Shown here: piece after piece, positions 17,225 through 26,693 of the stretch
Numbering within the stretch: the stretch's first letter is position 1
How the letters are laid out: every line of letters starts with the position of its first letter
Source of the DNA: Nostoc mirabile CHAB5784
Lineage (GTDB): Bacteria > Cyanobacteriota > Cyanobacteriia > Cyanobacteriales > Nostocaceae
Assembly (NCBI RefSeq): GCF_020829645.1
Contig: NZ_JAIVFS010000028.1
Location: 34,164-98,163, forward strand
Length of the DNA stretch: 64,000 bases
Direction of reading: 5' to 3'
Translations under genes and position numbers: made by a program
The notes under the pieces: model-generated
The model's database searches: none
What the model was told of the DNA's origin: nothing
The model's input: the letters and a program-made list of their open reading frames with translations, nothing else

Positions 17225-18856
17225 CTAGCTTCCTGGTTCCTGGCTTACCTGAGCAGTTTGCAAGCCTCGTACTACCTGGCTGAGGGCGCTTTGTAATTGC
17301 ACGCCTGGGTCAGTAGCAACCCACCCGCTCGGTGTCAAATGGCGAACTTCAAAGTGCAGATGAGGGCCTGTGGAGTTCCCGGTACTACCAACTCTCCCGA
17401 TGACAGTTCCAGGTTGTACCCACTGACCAGGTTGAACAAAGATTTCTGACATGTGACCATAGAGAGTTTGTTCAGCCGATTTGTGATTCAGGGTAACCGT
17501 TAAACCATAACCGCCCAACCAGTTAGCAGTTTCCACTTGACCGGCGGCGGCGGCCAAAACTGGCGTACCCGTAGGCGCACCTATGTCTGTACCAGCATGG
17601 AAACGTTGATTACCTGTGATTGGATGAACTCGCCAACCAAATACAGAAGTAATGGTAGCGGGTATAGACAATGGATACATCATTCCCGTACCACTATATG
17701 CAACTCTCCCCGTGTAGGGGATTTGTGGCAATACTGATGCTAGTGAGAAGTCGTAAGCTACGTTGCTGGGACGGGGTGCAATGTTGCCATCTGCCATTGG
17801 TGGAGGTAAAGTACCGCCACTGGGTGCGATGGGAGTTGCACTCACTCTCGTGGGGCTGAACTCGGCAGGACTCGGAATAAACCGATTAGGGCTAAATCCG
17901 CTTTTGGTGACACCGCTAGAACCACTTTGAGTTGGAGTACCACGCCATCTGCTAGTGTTGCCAGTAGAAGATGCAATCTGCCGCACAGGTGGAACTACTG
18001 GTAATTGTGCATTTTGACTTCTTCTAAGCCAAGTAGGTGCTGGTTTCCTATTAGAATCAGCTACACTCCTTTGCGGTACTTTGGCGCAAACGCCGCCTAA
18101 TACACTTTGCCCTGATGGCAAAATGGCTCGACAACCACTGGAGCGTTCTGTGACAATTACAGAATTTGGTGCTTGATAAGTACCTGTCGCACCACTGTCA
18201 TAACTATTAGGATCAATATAGGCGTTATTATAATCCTTGGTTTTTTCCGCCGTTGCACTGACAGGGCTGTTCGAGTTATTTGATGGTTGAGCAACTTCTG
18301 GAAGTTTTTCAGGTAAAGAGCGGAAAGGGGTATTGGGTTTTTCCTGTCTTACCCGTGCAGGAGTAACCTGGGAGGCTTCTACCTTGGGTTTTGACTGTCT
18401 AATAATCACAACAGGTTGGGCAGCTTCGATTTTGGGTGTAGACTGCCTAACTGGCTCTTTTGATTGAGCAACCTCTGGCTTGCCTAATCTCTTTCTGAGT
18501 CTGGCTCGCCGTTGGGAAAATTCCGGTTGCGCTTGAGCGGCTTCGGGTGCAACAGCCTGCTTTTTCAAGCCGAGCGGAGTCGTACCACTTCGTGGAAGCA
18601 AGCTACGCGTAGCGTCTGGCAGAGAGGCTTTAACTGGATTTGTAACTGCTGTTGGCTGGGAACTTTCAACTGTGGGAACTATGTTGTCTATTTGTGTTTC
18701 CGTTTGGGCAAACACAAAGCCGCCGCTAAGGAGGCTAACGCTACTCAGCCAACAGAGGCTCTGGGCTGGTAGCGTCGAGGCAAAGCGTTTTTTCGTCAAA
18801 CCTTGCTGCCATAAGTAATGCAAACGATGAGGGGCAGAATTATTGCGCTGCGTCAT
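17225..18856 (-). CDS. M23-family peptidoglycan endopeptidase (LytM/NlpD-like)
   Basis: The 543-residue protein has a membrane or signal segment near residue 30-50 (LCWLSSVSLLSGGFVFA), a long low-complexity Pro/Ser/Gln-rich region (residues 60-390) and a C-terminal M23 domain. The zinc ligands and catalytic residues are visible: HAGTD (His and Asp of HxxxD), GHMSEIFVQPG and the HLHFEVR H-x-H motif. It should hydrolyse peptidoglycan cross-links in the periplasm. The stop is close to the convergent ribE gene. Confidence 0.92.
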   Translation of the reverse strand: MTQRNNSAPHRLHYLWQQGLTKKRFASTLPAQSLCWLSSVSLLSGGFVFAQTETQIDNIVPTVESSQPTAVTNPVKASLPDATRSLLPRSGTTPLGLKKQAVAPEAAQAQPEFSQRRARLRKRLGKPEVAQSKEPVRQSTPKIEAAQPVVIIRQSKPKVEASQVTPARVRQEKPNTPFRSLPEKLPEVAQPSNNSNSPVSATAEKTKDYNNAYIDPNSYDSGATGTYQAPNSVIVTERSSGCRAILPSGQSVLGGVCAKVPQRSVADSNRKPAPTWLRRSQNAQLPVVPPVRQIASSTGNTSRWRGTPTQSGSSGVTKSGFSPNRFIPSPAEFSPTRVSATPIAPSGGTLPPPMADGNIAPRPSNVAYDFSLASVLPQIPYTGRVAYSGTGMMYPLSIPATITSVFGWRVHPITGNQRFHAGTDIGAPTGTPVLAAAAGQVETANWLGGYGLTVTLNHKSAEQTLYGHMSEIFVQPGQWVQPGTVIGRVGSTGNSTGPHLHFEVRHLTPSGWVATDPGVQLQSALSQVVRGLQTAQVSQEPGS

Positions 18857-18946
18857 TTGTTCTCTCAGTTGTGTGTAATTAGCCTAAAGAGATGATGCTA
18901 GTGGTTTGTCTTGCCCAAAGAGCGGAATTTTGAACAAACCTCAAAT

Positions 18947-19765
18947 TTAAACGGAAGATTTATGGTACCCCAAACTGATTGTACCGGGTTCAATATAAAT
19001 TTCCGGTGTAATTAGTTCCTTTGTCTCATGTGTTTCTAAATCAACTCGTAAATTTCCTTGAAGAGTCACCCCAACTACTTTACCTGAAAGATTGTTGACG
19101 TAGACGCGATCGCCCATATTTATAAGCAAATCTAAATAGCGAGACAAGAGTACCTTTACTCCTTCTCGGCAAAGGCACTCCATACCGGATTCTATTCCCA
19201 GCAAGACTGTAGAGGTTAGCATTTCCAGACAAGAAATTGGTCTGAAATCTTGGGAAGCTTGCCACGATTCCAGATTTATTCCAGTTTCGGGTACTGGGTT
19301 TGTCCAGTTAATACCAACACCAATTACTGCTTGGGTGATTTGTCCTTTGTTTACTTTGGTTTCTGTCAAAATGCCGCCTAGTTTGCGACCATTTAAAACT
19401 AAATCATTGGGCCATTTTATCCCAACATCTACACCGCATTGGCGCAATTGAGACGCAATTCCCCAAGCAGTAGCAAAAGTTAGCTGGTAGCTGTCAGTAG
19501 CCTCTATTTTGTGGTCTAAAGAAATCGCCACGGAAACATATAATCCGCCAACAGGAGAAATCCACTGGCGTCCCCATTGTCCCCGCCCAGCAGATTGCAC
19601 AGTTGCGATTACTACTGTTCCTGAAATGGCCCCTTGGTTGAGTAAGTTCCAGAGGGTTTGATTTGTTGAAGAGACACTTTCAAAAAAGTGGAGGGAAAAT
19701 GGTAAATATGTATACTTACGCCCTGCTTTCAAGGCTGCTTCCAAGTTTTGCAAATTAAATCCCAC
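18947..19765 (-). CDS. birA: Biotin-[acetyl-CoA-carboxylase] ligase
   Basis: A 272-residue protein with the biotin ligase core: SVSSTNQTLWNLL, GRGQWGRQWISPVGGLYVSVAI (biotinyl-AMP loop) and KWPNDLVLNGRKLGGILTET, then a C-terminal SH3-like part. It has no N-terminal helix-turn-helix, so it is the monofunctional ligase that charges the BCCP subunit of acetyl-CoA carboxylase. Divergent from the pgeF-like gene with a 77-bp gap. Confidence 0.94.
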   Translation of the reverse strand: MGFNLQNLEAALKAGRKYTYLPFSLHFFESVSSTNQTLWNLLNQGAISGTVVIATVQSAGRGQWGRQWISPVGGLYVSVAISLDHKIEATDSYQLTFATAWGIASQLRQCGVDVGIKWPNDLVLNGRKLGGILTETKVNKGQITQAVIGVGINWTNPVPETGINLESWQASQDFRPISCLEMLTSTVLLGIESGMECLCREGVKVLLSRYLDLLINMGDRVYVNNLSGKVVGVTLQGNLRVDLETHETKELITPEIYIEPGTISLGYHKSSV

Positions 19766-19842
19766 AGCAGTTAACCCAAATTCCGTTGTTCAAGTTAGCA
19801 TTGATTGGCTAATGAGTGATTTCTGTTTAGGTTTGGTTGAAG

Positions 19843-20628
19843 ATGCACACTTGGCACTGGCGCAATTGGGAAGGACTGCCCTATCTAACTTGTAGTCTTC
19901 TGGAACGTTGGCATCACGGCTTCTTTACCCAGCAGTTTTGGCCGCGATCGCCACAAGTTATCACAGAAGTATTGCAACCAGAGGCATTAGTCTATCGCTT
20001 AAAGCAGGTTCATGGCAATACTGTTCTCACCCCCCAAGAAGTTGAAAGCTTCTTGGGCACTGTTGAGGAAGATTTAGCATCGGCAGATGGTTTAGTTAGC
20101 GAACAGTCTCTACAAGCCGTTTGGGTAGCTAGTGCAGATTGTACACCCGTGTTGATTGGGGATGTGCAAACTGGACGGGTGGCAGCATTACACGCAGGCT
20201 GGCGAGGGACTGCCAAGAAGATTGTCCCATTGGCGATCGCTCGATTACAATCTCAAGGCAGCAAACTCGATAATTTACGTATTGCGATGGGGCCAGCGAT
20301 CGCTGGTGAGGTTTACCAAGTCTCTATCGAAGTGGCTGCTGAAATCGGAGCTAGTATTATACCATATAACGACGAAGAAAAAATTGTTCAAGCATTACAT
20401 GAGCTACCAAATTCACCCTTACTAGAAGATCCCAATCCTGGAAAGGTACGGCTTGATGTGCGGCGAGTGAATACCTTACAACTGGAAAACATGGGAATTA
20501 GTGCAGAACAAATTGCGATCGCACCTTATTGTACTTTCCAAACTCCAGAGCATTTCTTTTCTTACCGCCGGGAGAAAGAGAAAAAAGTTCAATGGTCAGG
20601 AATTGTTAGCGGTAAAACGAATCAGTAA
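19843..20628 (+). CDS. pgeF: Peptidoglycan editing factor PgeF / laccase-domain (YfiH) protein
   Basis: A 261-residue DUF152 protein. The metal-binding residues are in VHGN, ADCTPVLI and AALHAGWRGT (His, Cys, His), followed by GPAIAGEVYQV, PYCTF and FFSYRRE. Family members are purine nucleoside-handling enzymes or multicopper-like oxidases; E. coli YfiH/PgeF edits UDP-MurNAc-peptide precursors. ATG 19843 is taken as start; a TTG two codons earlier is possible. Confidence 0.88.
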   Translation: MHTWHWRNWEGLPYLTCSLLERWHHGFFTQQFWPRSPQVITEVLQPEALVYRLKQVHGNTVLTPQEVESFLGTVEEDLASADGLVSEQSLQAVWVASADCTPVLIGDVQTGRVAALHAGWRGTAKKIVPLAIARLQSQGSKLDNLRIAMGPAIAGEVYQVSIEVAAEIGASIIPYNDEEKIVQALHELPNSPLLEDPNPGKVRLDVRRVNTLQLENMGISAEQIAIAPYCTFQTPEHFFSYRREKEKKVQWSGIVSGKTNQ

Positions 20629-20946
20629 CCCCTATTTTCAAATTAGATTCTCATCTAAGATCGGAACTTGGAGAATGGAAAATATTCTTGCTAAATCTTG
20701 ACTGAATTGGTTTAGGGAACTTAACTGCTCACCAATATCTTAAGGGTTAATAAACATTTCGGTTTGTTAATGACTCAAACCATTAGCGCTGTGTTTGAGT
20801 AAGGTAATAGACTTTTAGCTGTTAGCCATCCACATATATTTTATATGCCATTTTCCCTGTTCATATCTAGACAAAAACTTAACTCAAGGCTTCACTCAAC
20901 AACTCACAGTGCATTAAAGCACCATCCACCAAAGATTGCATTTTCT
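20629..20946. other. Intergenic region between convergent genes
   Basis: A 318-bp gap. The last 70 bp, just before the GT87-like gene's stop, resemble the end of the csaB gene about 1.7 kb away: 'actcaaggcttcactcaac' and 'ctcacagtgcattaaagca' against 'aagcttggctcaataactcgcggtgcattaatgc'. This looks like a small csaB-3'-derived remnant. No gene is seen. Confidence 0.4.
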
Positions 20947-22401
20947 CTAATCATATTTCATAACCTGTTTTTGACGAAGGGAACTAATTGCTAAGACTAA
21001 AATACTCAGGGTGATACCTAAAACTGCATAACTCGGTAGGGCGAAAATAGTTACTTTCATAATGTATGGCAATTCCCCTGCTTTCACGTTCCAGCGATTT
21101 GCTAGAGAGCCGATGAGCCAGCCATGAATAACTGCTGTTTGCACTGCAAGACAGCAAACCCCTGCTAACCAAATAGACATTCTTCTCCTAGAGAATTTAC
21201 AATGCCTGATCTGATAGAGCAAATCATTTAGCAAAAAAATAACAGCAGGTATTAACATCACAGAACTAGTTTCCTGTGAATAGTTAATGCCAATACTCAA
21301 GCAACAAACTAGTACCATTTCTGCTAAATATATATTTTTTGACCAGTCGGCGAGAGATTGTTGTAGATACCAGTACCAACCGGCAAAACCAACAAGTATC
21401 AGAACAATTAAGTTTGAAAAAAGCTTGGCAAAGAATGGGTTATTGGGAAGTAATCTCGGGCCCACAACCATCAAATCCAGGCGACTAATCGAAATATAAG
21501 GGCTAACTGAGGGATCGTTTTGCCAGAGTGAAAATCCACGAGATGCATCCGACAGGAATTGTGTCAAAGAATTACCTGTCAAGGCTAGACCTAAAAATGC
21601 TAGAACAGTTACTGTGACAACAGATACAAAAACTAGATAAAACCGTCTTTTAAGTAGAAAATATAAAACGAATAATGCAGCTAATGTTGGTTTACAAAGG
21701 GCAAGCCCCAAGCAAACTCCTGCTGGAATATCCTGATGTTTTCTAGCCCAGATAAACATCCATAAGATCAGAACTGCAATAAAAATTGCAACATTACCAA
21801 CTTGAAGATCGCGAACTACGCCATAAATCAAGACAACCGAGATTGTGCAAATAGTTCTCAAAGCTAGCGAATTCGACTCCAGCAGGATATTCGCCCCCCA
21901 TAAAGCCAAACCGATTGCTAATATATGCATTACAAGCCAGATTGTAAATGCAGTATTGATCGAAAAATAAGCGAGAAACCAGATGAGAGGAATAACATTA
22001 GGTGGATAGACAAACGGCGGAATAAAGTCACACACCTTAGTTATGGTACAAAAACTTTGATTAAAAATCTCTAAATTAAAAGGACTCAAATGCTGATGAG
22101 CCAATTTACTCGCCACATAATACCATTTAAAATCCCATAAAGGTGGATCTGGCTGGTTTAGAAAATAAACTAGCCAACCTGTATAACAGAGGAATCTTGT
22201 AACGACTAATACAACACCTGCTTGGAGGAGGAAGTTAATAATTGGTTGACGAAAAAATTGTATCAACCGTTGCATCAGTGAAGATTTTAAGAATAAAGAA
22301 TTTTTCCAGGCTGCCTTTTCTTCATCTAATCGCCAATTATTTTTGAGAACTAAAGCAACTAAGATTACTATAATTAGGTTCCAAAAGCCAAAGCTTATCA
22401 T
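20947..22401 (-). CDS. Multi-pass membrane protein, glycosyltransferase family 87 (DUF2029)-like
   Basis: The 484-residue protein has about 10-12 hydrophobic helices. An acidic periplasmic loop after the first segments reads PPLWDFKWYYVASKLAHQHLSPFNL, followed by PPFVYPPNVIPLIWFLAYF: the D-x-x-x-Y and F-x-Y-P-P motifs of GT87 polyprenyl-phosphate-dependent mannosyltransferases. It probably transfers a sugar from a lipid-phosphate carrier to an envelope glycan. Next to csaB, which fits a cell-envelope setting. Confidence 0.75.
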   Translation of the reverse strand: MISFGFWNLIIVILVALVLKNNWRLDEEKAAWKNSLFLKSSLMQRLIQFFRQPIINFLLQAGVVLVVTRFLCYTGWLVYFLNQPDPPLWDFKWYYVASKLAHQHLSPFNLEIFNQSFCTITKVCDFIPPFVYPPNVIPLIWFLAYFSINTAFTIWLVMHILAIGLALWGANILLESNSLALRTICTISVVLIYGVVRDLQVGNVAIFIAVLILWMFIWARKHQDIPAGVCLGLALCKPTLAALFVLYFLLKRRFYLVFVSVVTVTVLAFLGLALTGNSLTQFLSDASRGFSLWQNDPSVSPYISISRLDLMVVGPRLLPNNPFFAKLFSNLIVLILVGFAGWYWYLQQSLADWSKNIYLAEMVLVCCLSIGINYSQETSSVMLIPAVIFLLNDLLYQIRHCKFSRRRMSIWLAGVCCLAVQTAVIHGWLIGSLANRWNVKAGELPYIMKVTIFALPSYAVLGITLSILVLAISSLRQKQVMKYD

Positions 22402-22584
22402 CGGAATAATCTCAAGATTTATGTCTGTATATTTTACACAATCTTACTGGTATATTAACTTGTGAAAATTACTGATTTTTTACCGGAATCAATTTACAAA
22501 ATTTTGACCAAAAACCCCGCTTCCATTGATTACCATAGCGGTTATCGGTTGCGTGCAATCCGTCCGCTTATTGGGGTTTTAGTC

Positions 22585-23637
22585 TTAATTATTATAAAAA
22601 GCTTGGCTCAATAACTCGCGGTGCATTAATGCTCTATCTACTAAAGATAGTATTTGCTCTGGTGATAAGGGATCACCATTAGCGTAATGCTCCATCCAAG
22701 TCAGACTAATCAAATTGGGGTCATCTGGTAAACTAGCTAAATCCCATCCAGGCATTTCCAAGTCTTCCATGAGACGATTTACCTTAGGATCATAACTGAG
22801 AGCAAAGCAGCGACAACCAACAGATGCTGCCATAATCAAGCTGTGCAGGCGCATCCCAATTGCCATCTCCACGCCGCGAAACACACCTTTCAAAAGTTGC
22901 GGATCTTCCAGACATAAAATCTTGCTGACATCTTTAAGGTGTGGTTGGATGGCTTCGGCAATACTTAAATCTTCACTTTTTTGAAATGGCAGTAGTAAAA
23001 TAAAAGCCCGCGTAGCTTTTTGAAAGTCAACCAAAGCACGAGTTAAGTTTGCTAAACGTGTTTCTGTAAGTTGGGGATGCGATCGCAACGTTAGTGCAAC
23101 TCTCGGCGCAGGTAAATCCCAAAGTCCTGGAACTGGTTTAGATTCCAACGCCCAAACCGGGTCAGGAGCTATAATACAAGGAATTTGCCAATCAAATAAT
23201 AAAGCAGCACTGGCGCGATCGCGGACACTAATTTTGGTACAATTACCAAAGGTTTGCCGTGCCAACCAACGAGTTTGCGGACGCACTAACGGGCCAATAC
23301 CCTGCGCCCAAGCAACAGTTTTCAAACCCATTTTTTGCGCCAATGCCATCAGTCCCCCATAATATAATGGGCTGATAGTGCTGGTAACATCTTGAATGAG
23401 ACTCCCGCCGCCCCAAATCAAGGCATCACTTGAGCGTAAAGCTTGTAGTACAGGTAAGGGAGCCATGCGATCGCAGGTTTCTACATTGTAGCGATCGCGC
23501 GTTTCCTCTGGATTCCCCGAAAGTACCACAGGGGTTACGTGAGATGGTAACATTTGCAAAAGCGTTGCCAACAAAGCTTCGTCACCACCATTACCTTTAC
23601 CGTAATATCCAGACAATAACGCCCGCATCTTGACCAT
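22585..23637 (-). CDS. csaB: Polysaccharide pyruvyl transferase CsaB
   Basis: A 350-residue protein with MRALLSGYYGKGNGGDEALLATLL, the N-terminal hallmark of CsaB, then LIWGGGSLIQD, WAQGIGPL, SVRDRASAALL and AIGMRLHSLIMAASVG. In Bacillus anthracis CsaB pyruvylates the secondary cell-wall polymer that SLH domains bind; the cyanobacterial version goes with SLH-bearing porins such as the one at 35.2 kb. ATG 23637 and ATG 23628 are both possible starts; the second gives the usual N-terminus. Confidence 0.9.
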   Translation of the reverse strand: MVKMRALLSGYYGKGNGGDEALLATLLQMLPSHVTPVVLSGNPEETRDRYNVETCDRMAPLPVLQALRSSDALIWGGGSLIQDVTSTISPLYYGGLMALAQKMGLKTVAWAQGIGPLVRPQTRWLARQTFGNCTKISVRDRASAALLFDWQIPCIIAPDPVWALESKPVPGLWDLPAPRVALTLRSHPQLTETRLANLTRALVDFQKATRAFILLLPFQKSEDLSIAEAIQPHLKDVSKILCLEDPQLLKGVFRGVEMAIGMRLHSLIMAASVGCRCFALSYDPKVNRLMEDLEMPGWDLASLPDDPNLISLTWMEHYANGDPLSPEQILSLVDRALMHRELLSQAFYNN

Positions 23638-23760
23638 TTTGGATTTTAGATTTTGGATTTTAGATTAATAGTTATTATTAAATGAATCTCTGTCCCTGAT
23701 ACAGATGGTAAACTCATTGCCAAGTTCTACTTTGAATAGTGCAGAAGATAGTTAGAACCT

Positions 23761-23900
23761 CCTCTGAACTCGGACGTTGAGCCTCTGAACTCGACACTTG
23801 AGCCTTTGAACTCGACACTTGAGCCTTTGAACTCGACACTTGAGCCTCAGAACTCGGCACTTGAGCCTTTGAACTCGGACGTTGAGCCTTTGAACTCGGA
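23761..23900. repeat. 21-bp minisatellite, about 6.7 copies
   Basis: Consensus CCTTTGAACTCGACACTTGAG, with variants CCTCTGAACTCGGACGTTGAG. Six full copies and one 14-bp partial copy are contiguous. The unit length is a multiple of three and no stop arises in the + frame read as PLNSTLE, but no start codon or gene is associated. Confidence 0.92.
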
Positions 23901-23998
23901 ATCTTTAAAATTCTAAAAGAACAAGTGAAGATTTTGTTGAAACAAATATAAAATTCAAGCTACATATCACCTTGACAGTGCTACTCCTAACTCCTAAC

Positions 23999-24018
23999 AG
24001 ACGCGATTAATCGCGTCT
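23999..24018. repeat. 20-bp palindrome in the DUF2499 leader
   Basis: AGACGCGATTAATCGCGTCT ending 24 bp before the DUF2499 start codon, embedded in CTCCTAA repeats; it could form a hairpin in the 5' untranslated region. Confidence 0.9.
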
Positions 24019-24042
24019 CTACTCCTAACTCCTAACTTTCTT

Positions 24043-24378
24043 ATGCACGCCCTTTCGATTCCCACCTGGATTATTCATATTTCTAGCGTTATTGAGTGGA
24101 TTGTCGCCATTTGGTTAATTTGGACTTACGGCGAACTCACTAATAATCGCAATTGGTGGGGATTATCCCTTGCCATGTTACCAGCTTTAGTCAGCGCCAT
24201 GTGTGCCTGTACCTGGCATTATTTCGACAACGCTGAATCTCTAGAATGGTTGGTAACGCTTCAAGCTACCATGACCTTAGTTGGTAATTTTACGCTTTGG
24301 GCAGCAGCGTATTTGATTTGGCGTTCTACCAAGTCTCCTAACACTGTCGAACCAAAACCTATAAAATCAGAGCAATGA
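24043..24378 (+). CDS. DUF2499 (Ycf49-like) membrane protein
   Basis: A 111-residue protein with three predicted membrane helices: WIIHISSVIEWIVAIWLIW, WWGLSLAMLPALVSAMCACTWHYF and LVTLQATMTLVGNFTLWAAAYL. It matches the Ycf49/DUF2499 family found in cyanobacteria and red-algal plastids; the function is unknown but the phyletic range suggests a photosynthesis-related membrane role. It overlaps the DUF3593 gene by 4 bp (ATGA). Confidence 0.9.
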   Translation: MHALSIPTWIIHISSVIEWIVAIWLIWTYGELTNNRNWWGLSLAMLPALVSAMCACTWHYFDNAESLEWLVTLQATMTLVGNFTLWAAAYLIWRSTKSPNTVEPKPIKSEQ

Positions 24379-24659
24379 TTTCTAAAGAAACCCTGTTTGC
24401 ACTTTCACTGTTTCCCTATTTGGGTTTCTTGTGGTTTATCAGCCGCAGTCCACAAATGCCGCGTTTAGCGCTGTATGGATTTTACGGCACTCTCGTCTTT
24501 GTTGCCATCACCATCCCAGCAGGGATTTATGCTGTATTGCATTATGGCAAGTTTTTGGCCGATGTAGATTGGTTGCACGGTAGTGCAGAATTATTTTTGA
24601 CCCTTTCTAATATCTTGCTTGTGCTAGGTTTTGGGCAAGCTGTAAGGCAATTAAAATAA
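24375..24659 (+). CDS. DUF3593 membrane protein
   Basis: The 94-residue protein has three hydrophobic helices with the family-typical SLFPYLGFLWFISRSPQMPRLALYGFYGTLVFVA and DVDWLHGSAELFLTLSNILLVLGF. DUF3593 is restricted to oxygenic phototrophs and usually follows DUF2499. Translational coupling (4-bp overlap) suggests the two proteins work together. The stop runs straight into an AATTCGT heptamer repeat. Confidence 0.9.
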   Translation: MISKETLFALSLFPYLGFLWFISRSPQMPRLALYGFYGTLVFVAITIPAGIYAVLHYGKFLADVDWLHGSAELFLTLSNILLVLGFGQAVRQLK

Positions 24660-24939
24660 TTCGTAATTCGTAATGACGCTCGCGGACTCGCTAACGCTGC
24701 GCTAACGTAAATTTTGTTTTGCATTAGCGAACGCGAGTGCGTCTCTAAGAGTTGCGTTAGCGAGTCCGCGTTCGCTTTTAGCGTCTCTTCGAGAGCGTCT
24801 GGGGATTTTAACCCCACCGCAAAACTTGTCGCGATTTAGAAGCGAGGGACTTAGACCCCTCAAAAATGTTAAAAATGAAAAACTAAAGATAATAAACCCA
24901 GCTATAGCTAGGGTTTTAATTGCAATGAGGAAGAAGTAA
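24660..24939. repeat. Intergenic patchwork of CGCTAACGC / GCGTCTC repeats
   Basis: Contains an AATTCGT repeat at the left edge and, at about 24673-24800, GC-rich inverted stretches such as GCGGACTCGCTAACGC and its complement GCGTTAGCGAGTCCGCG. These recur at 54350-54420 and 55296-55325. No gene; the hisA promoter must lie in the final 100 bp. Confidence 0.7.
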
Positions 24940-25713
24940 ATGGATGTAATTCCAGCGATTGATTTATTAGAAGGTCGCTGTGTGCGACTGTATCAGGGAG
25001 ACTACGATCGCTCGCAAGTTTTTAGCGAAAATCCTGCTGATGTTGCCAAACAGTGGGTAGATCAAGGTGCTACCAGATTACATATAGTTGATTTAGATGG
25101 TGCCAAAGCAGGTAAAGTAGTAAACCTGGGGGCAATTGAAGCGATCGCACAAGCGGTGTCAGTGCCTATTGAAATTGGTGGAGGATTGCGCGATCGCACC
25201 AGCGTGCAACAAGTATTCAATCTAGGCATACAGTGGGCAATTCTCGGCACCATCGCTGTAGAACAACCCCAGCTAGTGCAAGAACTGTGTGAAGAATTTC
25301 CTAGACAGATTATTATCGGCATTGATGCTCGTAATGGCCGCGTAGCAACTCGCGGTTGGTTAGAAACCTCAGAAGTTTTAGCAACCCAACTGGCTGTACA
25401 AATGCAAGAATTGGGTGCAGCCGCCATAATTTACACAGATATCCACCGTGACGGTACACTTATCGGCCCCAATTTAGATGCTTTGCGAGAACTTGCAGCA
25501 GTAATTTCCATCCCGATAATTGCTTCTGGCGGGGTAAGTTCTGTCACCGATTTATTGAGTTTGTTGGCATTAGAACCTCAAGGCGTGACTGGTGTGATTG
25601 TCGGACGTGCCTTGTATACTGGGGATATTTTACTCAAAGAAGCGTTGCGAGCGATCGGGCCTGGCCGGATTCAGGATATTCCACCGAATCTAGATTTTTC
25701 TACCTTTGCTTGA
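24940..25713 (+). CDS. hisA: Phosphoribosylformimino-5-aminoimidazole carboxamide ribotide isomerase
   Basis: A 257-residue TIM-barrel protein: MDVIPAIDLLEGRCVRLYQGDY with the catalytic Asp8, HIVDLDGAKAG, EIGGGLRD, ATRGW, YTDIHRDGTL with the second catalytic Asp (131 region) and IASGGVSS. It performs the fourth step of histidine biosynthesis (ProFAR to PRFAR). AGGAAGAAG precedes the ATG as ribosome-binding site. No other his gene is adjacent, as usual in cyanobacteria. Confidence 0.97.
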   Translation: MDVIPAIDLLEGRCVRLYQGDYDRSQVFSENPADVAKQWVDQGATRLHIVDLDGAKAGKVVNLGAIEAIAQAVSVPIEIGGGLRDRTSVQQVFNLGIQWAILGTIAVEQPQLVQELCEEFPRQIIIGIDARNGRVATRGWLETSEVLATQLAVQMQELGAAAIIYTDIHRDGTLIGPNLDALRELAAVISIPIIASGGVSSVTDLLSLLALEPQGVTGVIVGRALYTGDILLKEALRAIGPGRIQDIPPNLDFSTFA

Positions 25714-26042
25714 CATTTTTGGACAAGTCTGTTGCGGAGGGTCTAAATCCCCGTTACAAAACTTAATTACGTTAGCGCAGCGTAAAGCCTTCTCTTCTCC
25801 CTACAGCCCTTCGGGCATCCTACGGCAGGCGCTAGCCTCTCACGAATGGGATTCGGGGAGACGCACTCGCGTTCGAGAGGCAACGCCTTCAGGATGGCTT
25901 CTCTACAAGACGCTACGCGCAGTGTTTCGTAGAGAGCGTCATTACGAATTACGAATTACGAATTACGAATTACGAATTACGAATTATTTTAACCAGTCCG
26001 GCTATTTGTTTTAGCTAAAGAGTGAACGGTACGGAGGATGAA
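25714..26042. repeat. Intergenic repeat cluster
   Basis: About 25796-25875 carries a repeat (CCCTACAGCCCTTCGGGCATCC... GATTCGGGGAGACGC) that recurs inverted at about 30217-30318. Next come GCGTCTCGTAGAGAGCGTC-type sequences and an AATTACG heptamer tract at 25941-25986 (about 6 copies). No real gene is supported; an open frame across it is made of repeats. Confidence 0.75.
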
Positions 26043-26693
26043 ATGGTTGTTAAACTGCAACTGCGCCAGATCGAGGTTCAACCAGGGCAGTACTTGACAT
26101 TGCGCGAGATCAGTTGGGCAGAGTTTGAAGCAATTCTAGAGGAACTTGGAGAACATCGCGCTGCACGAGTTGCTTACTATCAAGGGCTGTTAGAGATTCG
26201 GATGCCTTCACCAGAACATGAAGTTGACAAAGAATTAATCGGCGACATGGTTAAAATTGTACTGGATGAGTTAGGACTTGACTGGGAACCTTACGGCTCG
26301 ACAACATTTAAGCGATCGCAAATGGCAGCAGGTGTAGAACCGGATACCTGTTTTTATATCCAAAATGCTCGCCAAATGATCGGCAAGCGACGGTTAGATT
26401 TGTCAGTTGATCCACCACCAGATTTAGCAATTGAAATCGATGTTACCTCAAAGACCCAGCTTAGTGCTTATGTGGCGTTGGGTGTACCTGAACTTTGGTG
26501 TTACGGAGGCGGTAAGTTGCAAGTATTTGTCTTAAATCAAGCAGAATACGTTGAGATGCAAACTAGTCCTACATTTGGGAATTTGCCTGTGATTGAAGGA
26601 ATATTGCAGTTTTTGCAATTTAGCTTTACAGAAGGATCTAGTACAGCGCGACGAGCATTTAGGCAGTGGGTACGTGAGGCATTAGCGCAGTAA
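26043..26693 (+). CDS. Uma2 family endonuclease-like protein (DUF820)
   Basis: A 216-residue Uma2 protein: LTLREISWAEFEAILEELGEHRAARVAYYQGLLEIRMPSPEHE, VEPDTCFYIQNA, then DLAIEIDVTSKTQLSAYVALGVPELWCY. The family Pro-Asp and Glu-x-Asp residues of the nuclease-like core are present. It belongs to a subgroup differing from the copies near 5 and 11.5 kb. GGAGGATGAAATG places the ribosome-binding site for ATG 26043. Function unknown. Confidence 0.88.
   Translation: MVVKLQLRQIEVQPGQYLTLREISWAEFEAILEELGEHRAARVAYYQGLLEIRMPSPEHEVDKELIGDMVKIVLDELGLDWEPYGSTTFKRSQMAAGVEPDTCFYIQNARQMIGKRRLDLSVDPPPDLAIEIDVTSKTQLSAYVALGVPELWCYGGGKLQVFVLNQAEYVEMQTSPTFGNLPVIEGILQFLQFSFTEGSSTARRAFRQWVREALAQ

Larger units (their letters stand above)
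23638..24042. other. Intergenic region with minisatellite
   Basis: This 405-bp gap lies upstream of both divergent genes. It holds a 21-bp tandem repeat (23761-23900), a palindrome copy and CTCCTAA-type repeats near 23985-24035. No gene is seen. Confidence 0.6.

Noticed and set aside
24542..24817. 91-codon minus-strand frame
   Set aside because: Antisense to the DUF3593 gene and extending into GC-rich repeats; no independent evidence.
25706..26014. 102-codon frame downstream of hisA
   Set aside because: Its sequence is made of dispersed repeats, ending in a heptamer tract (repeated YELRITN), and it overlaps the end of hisA.
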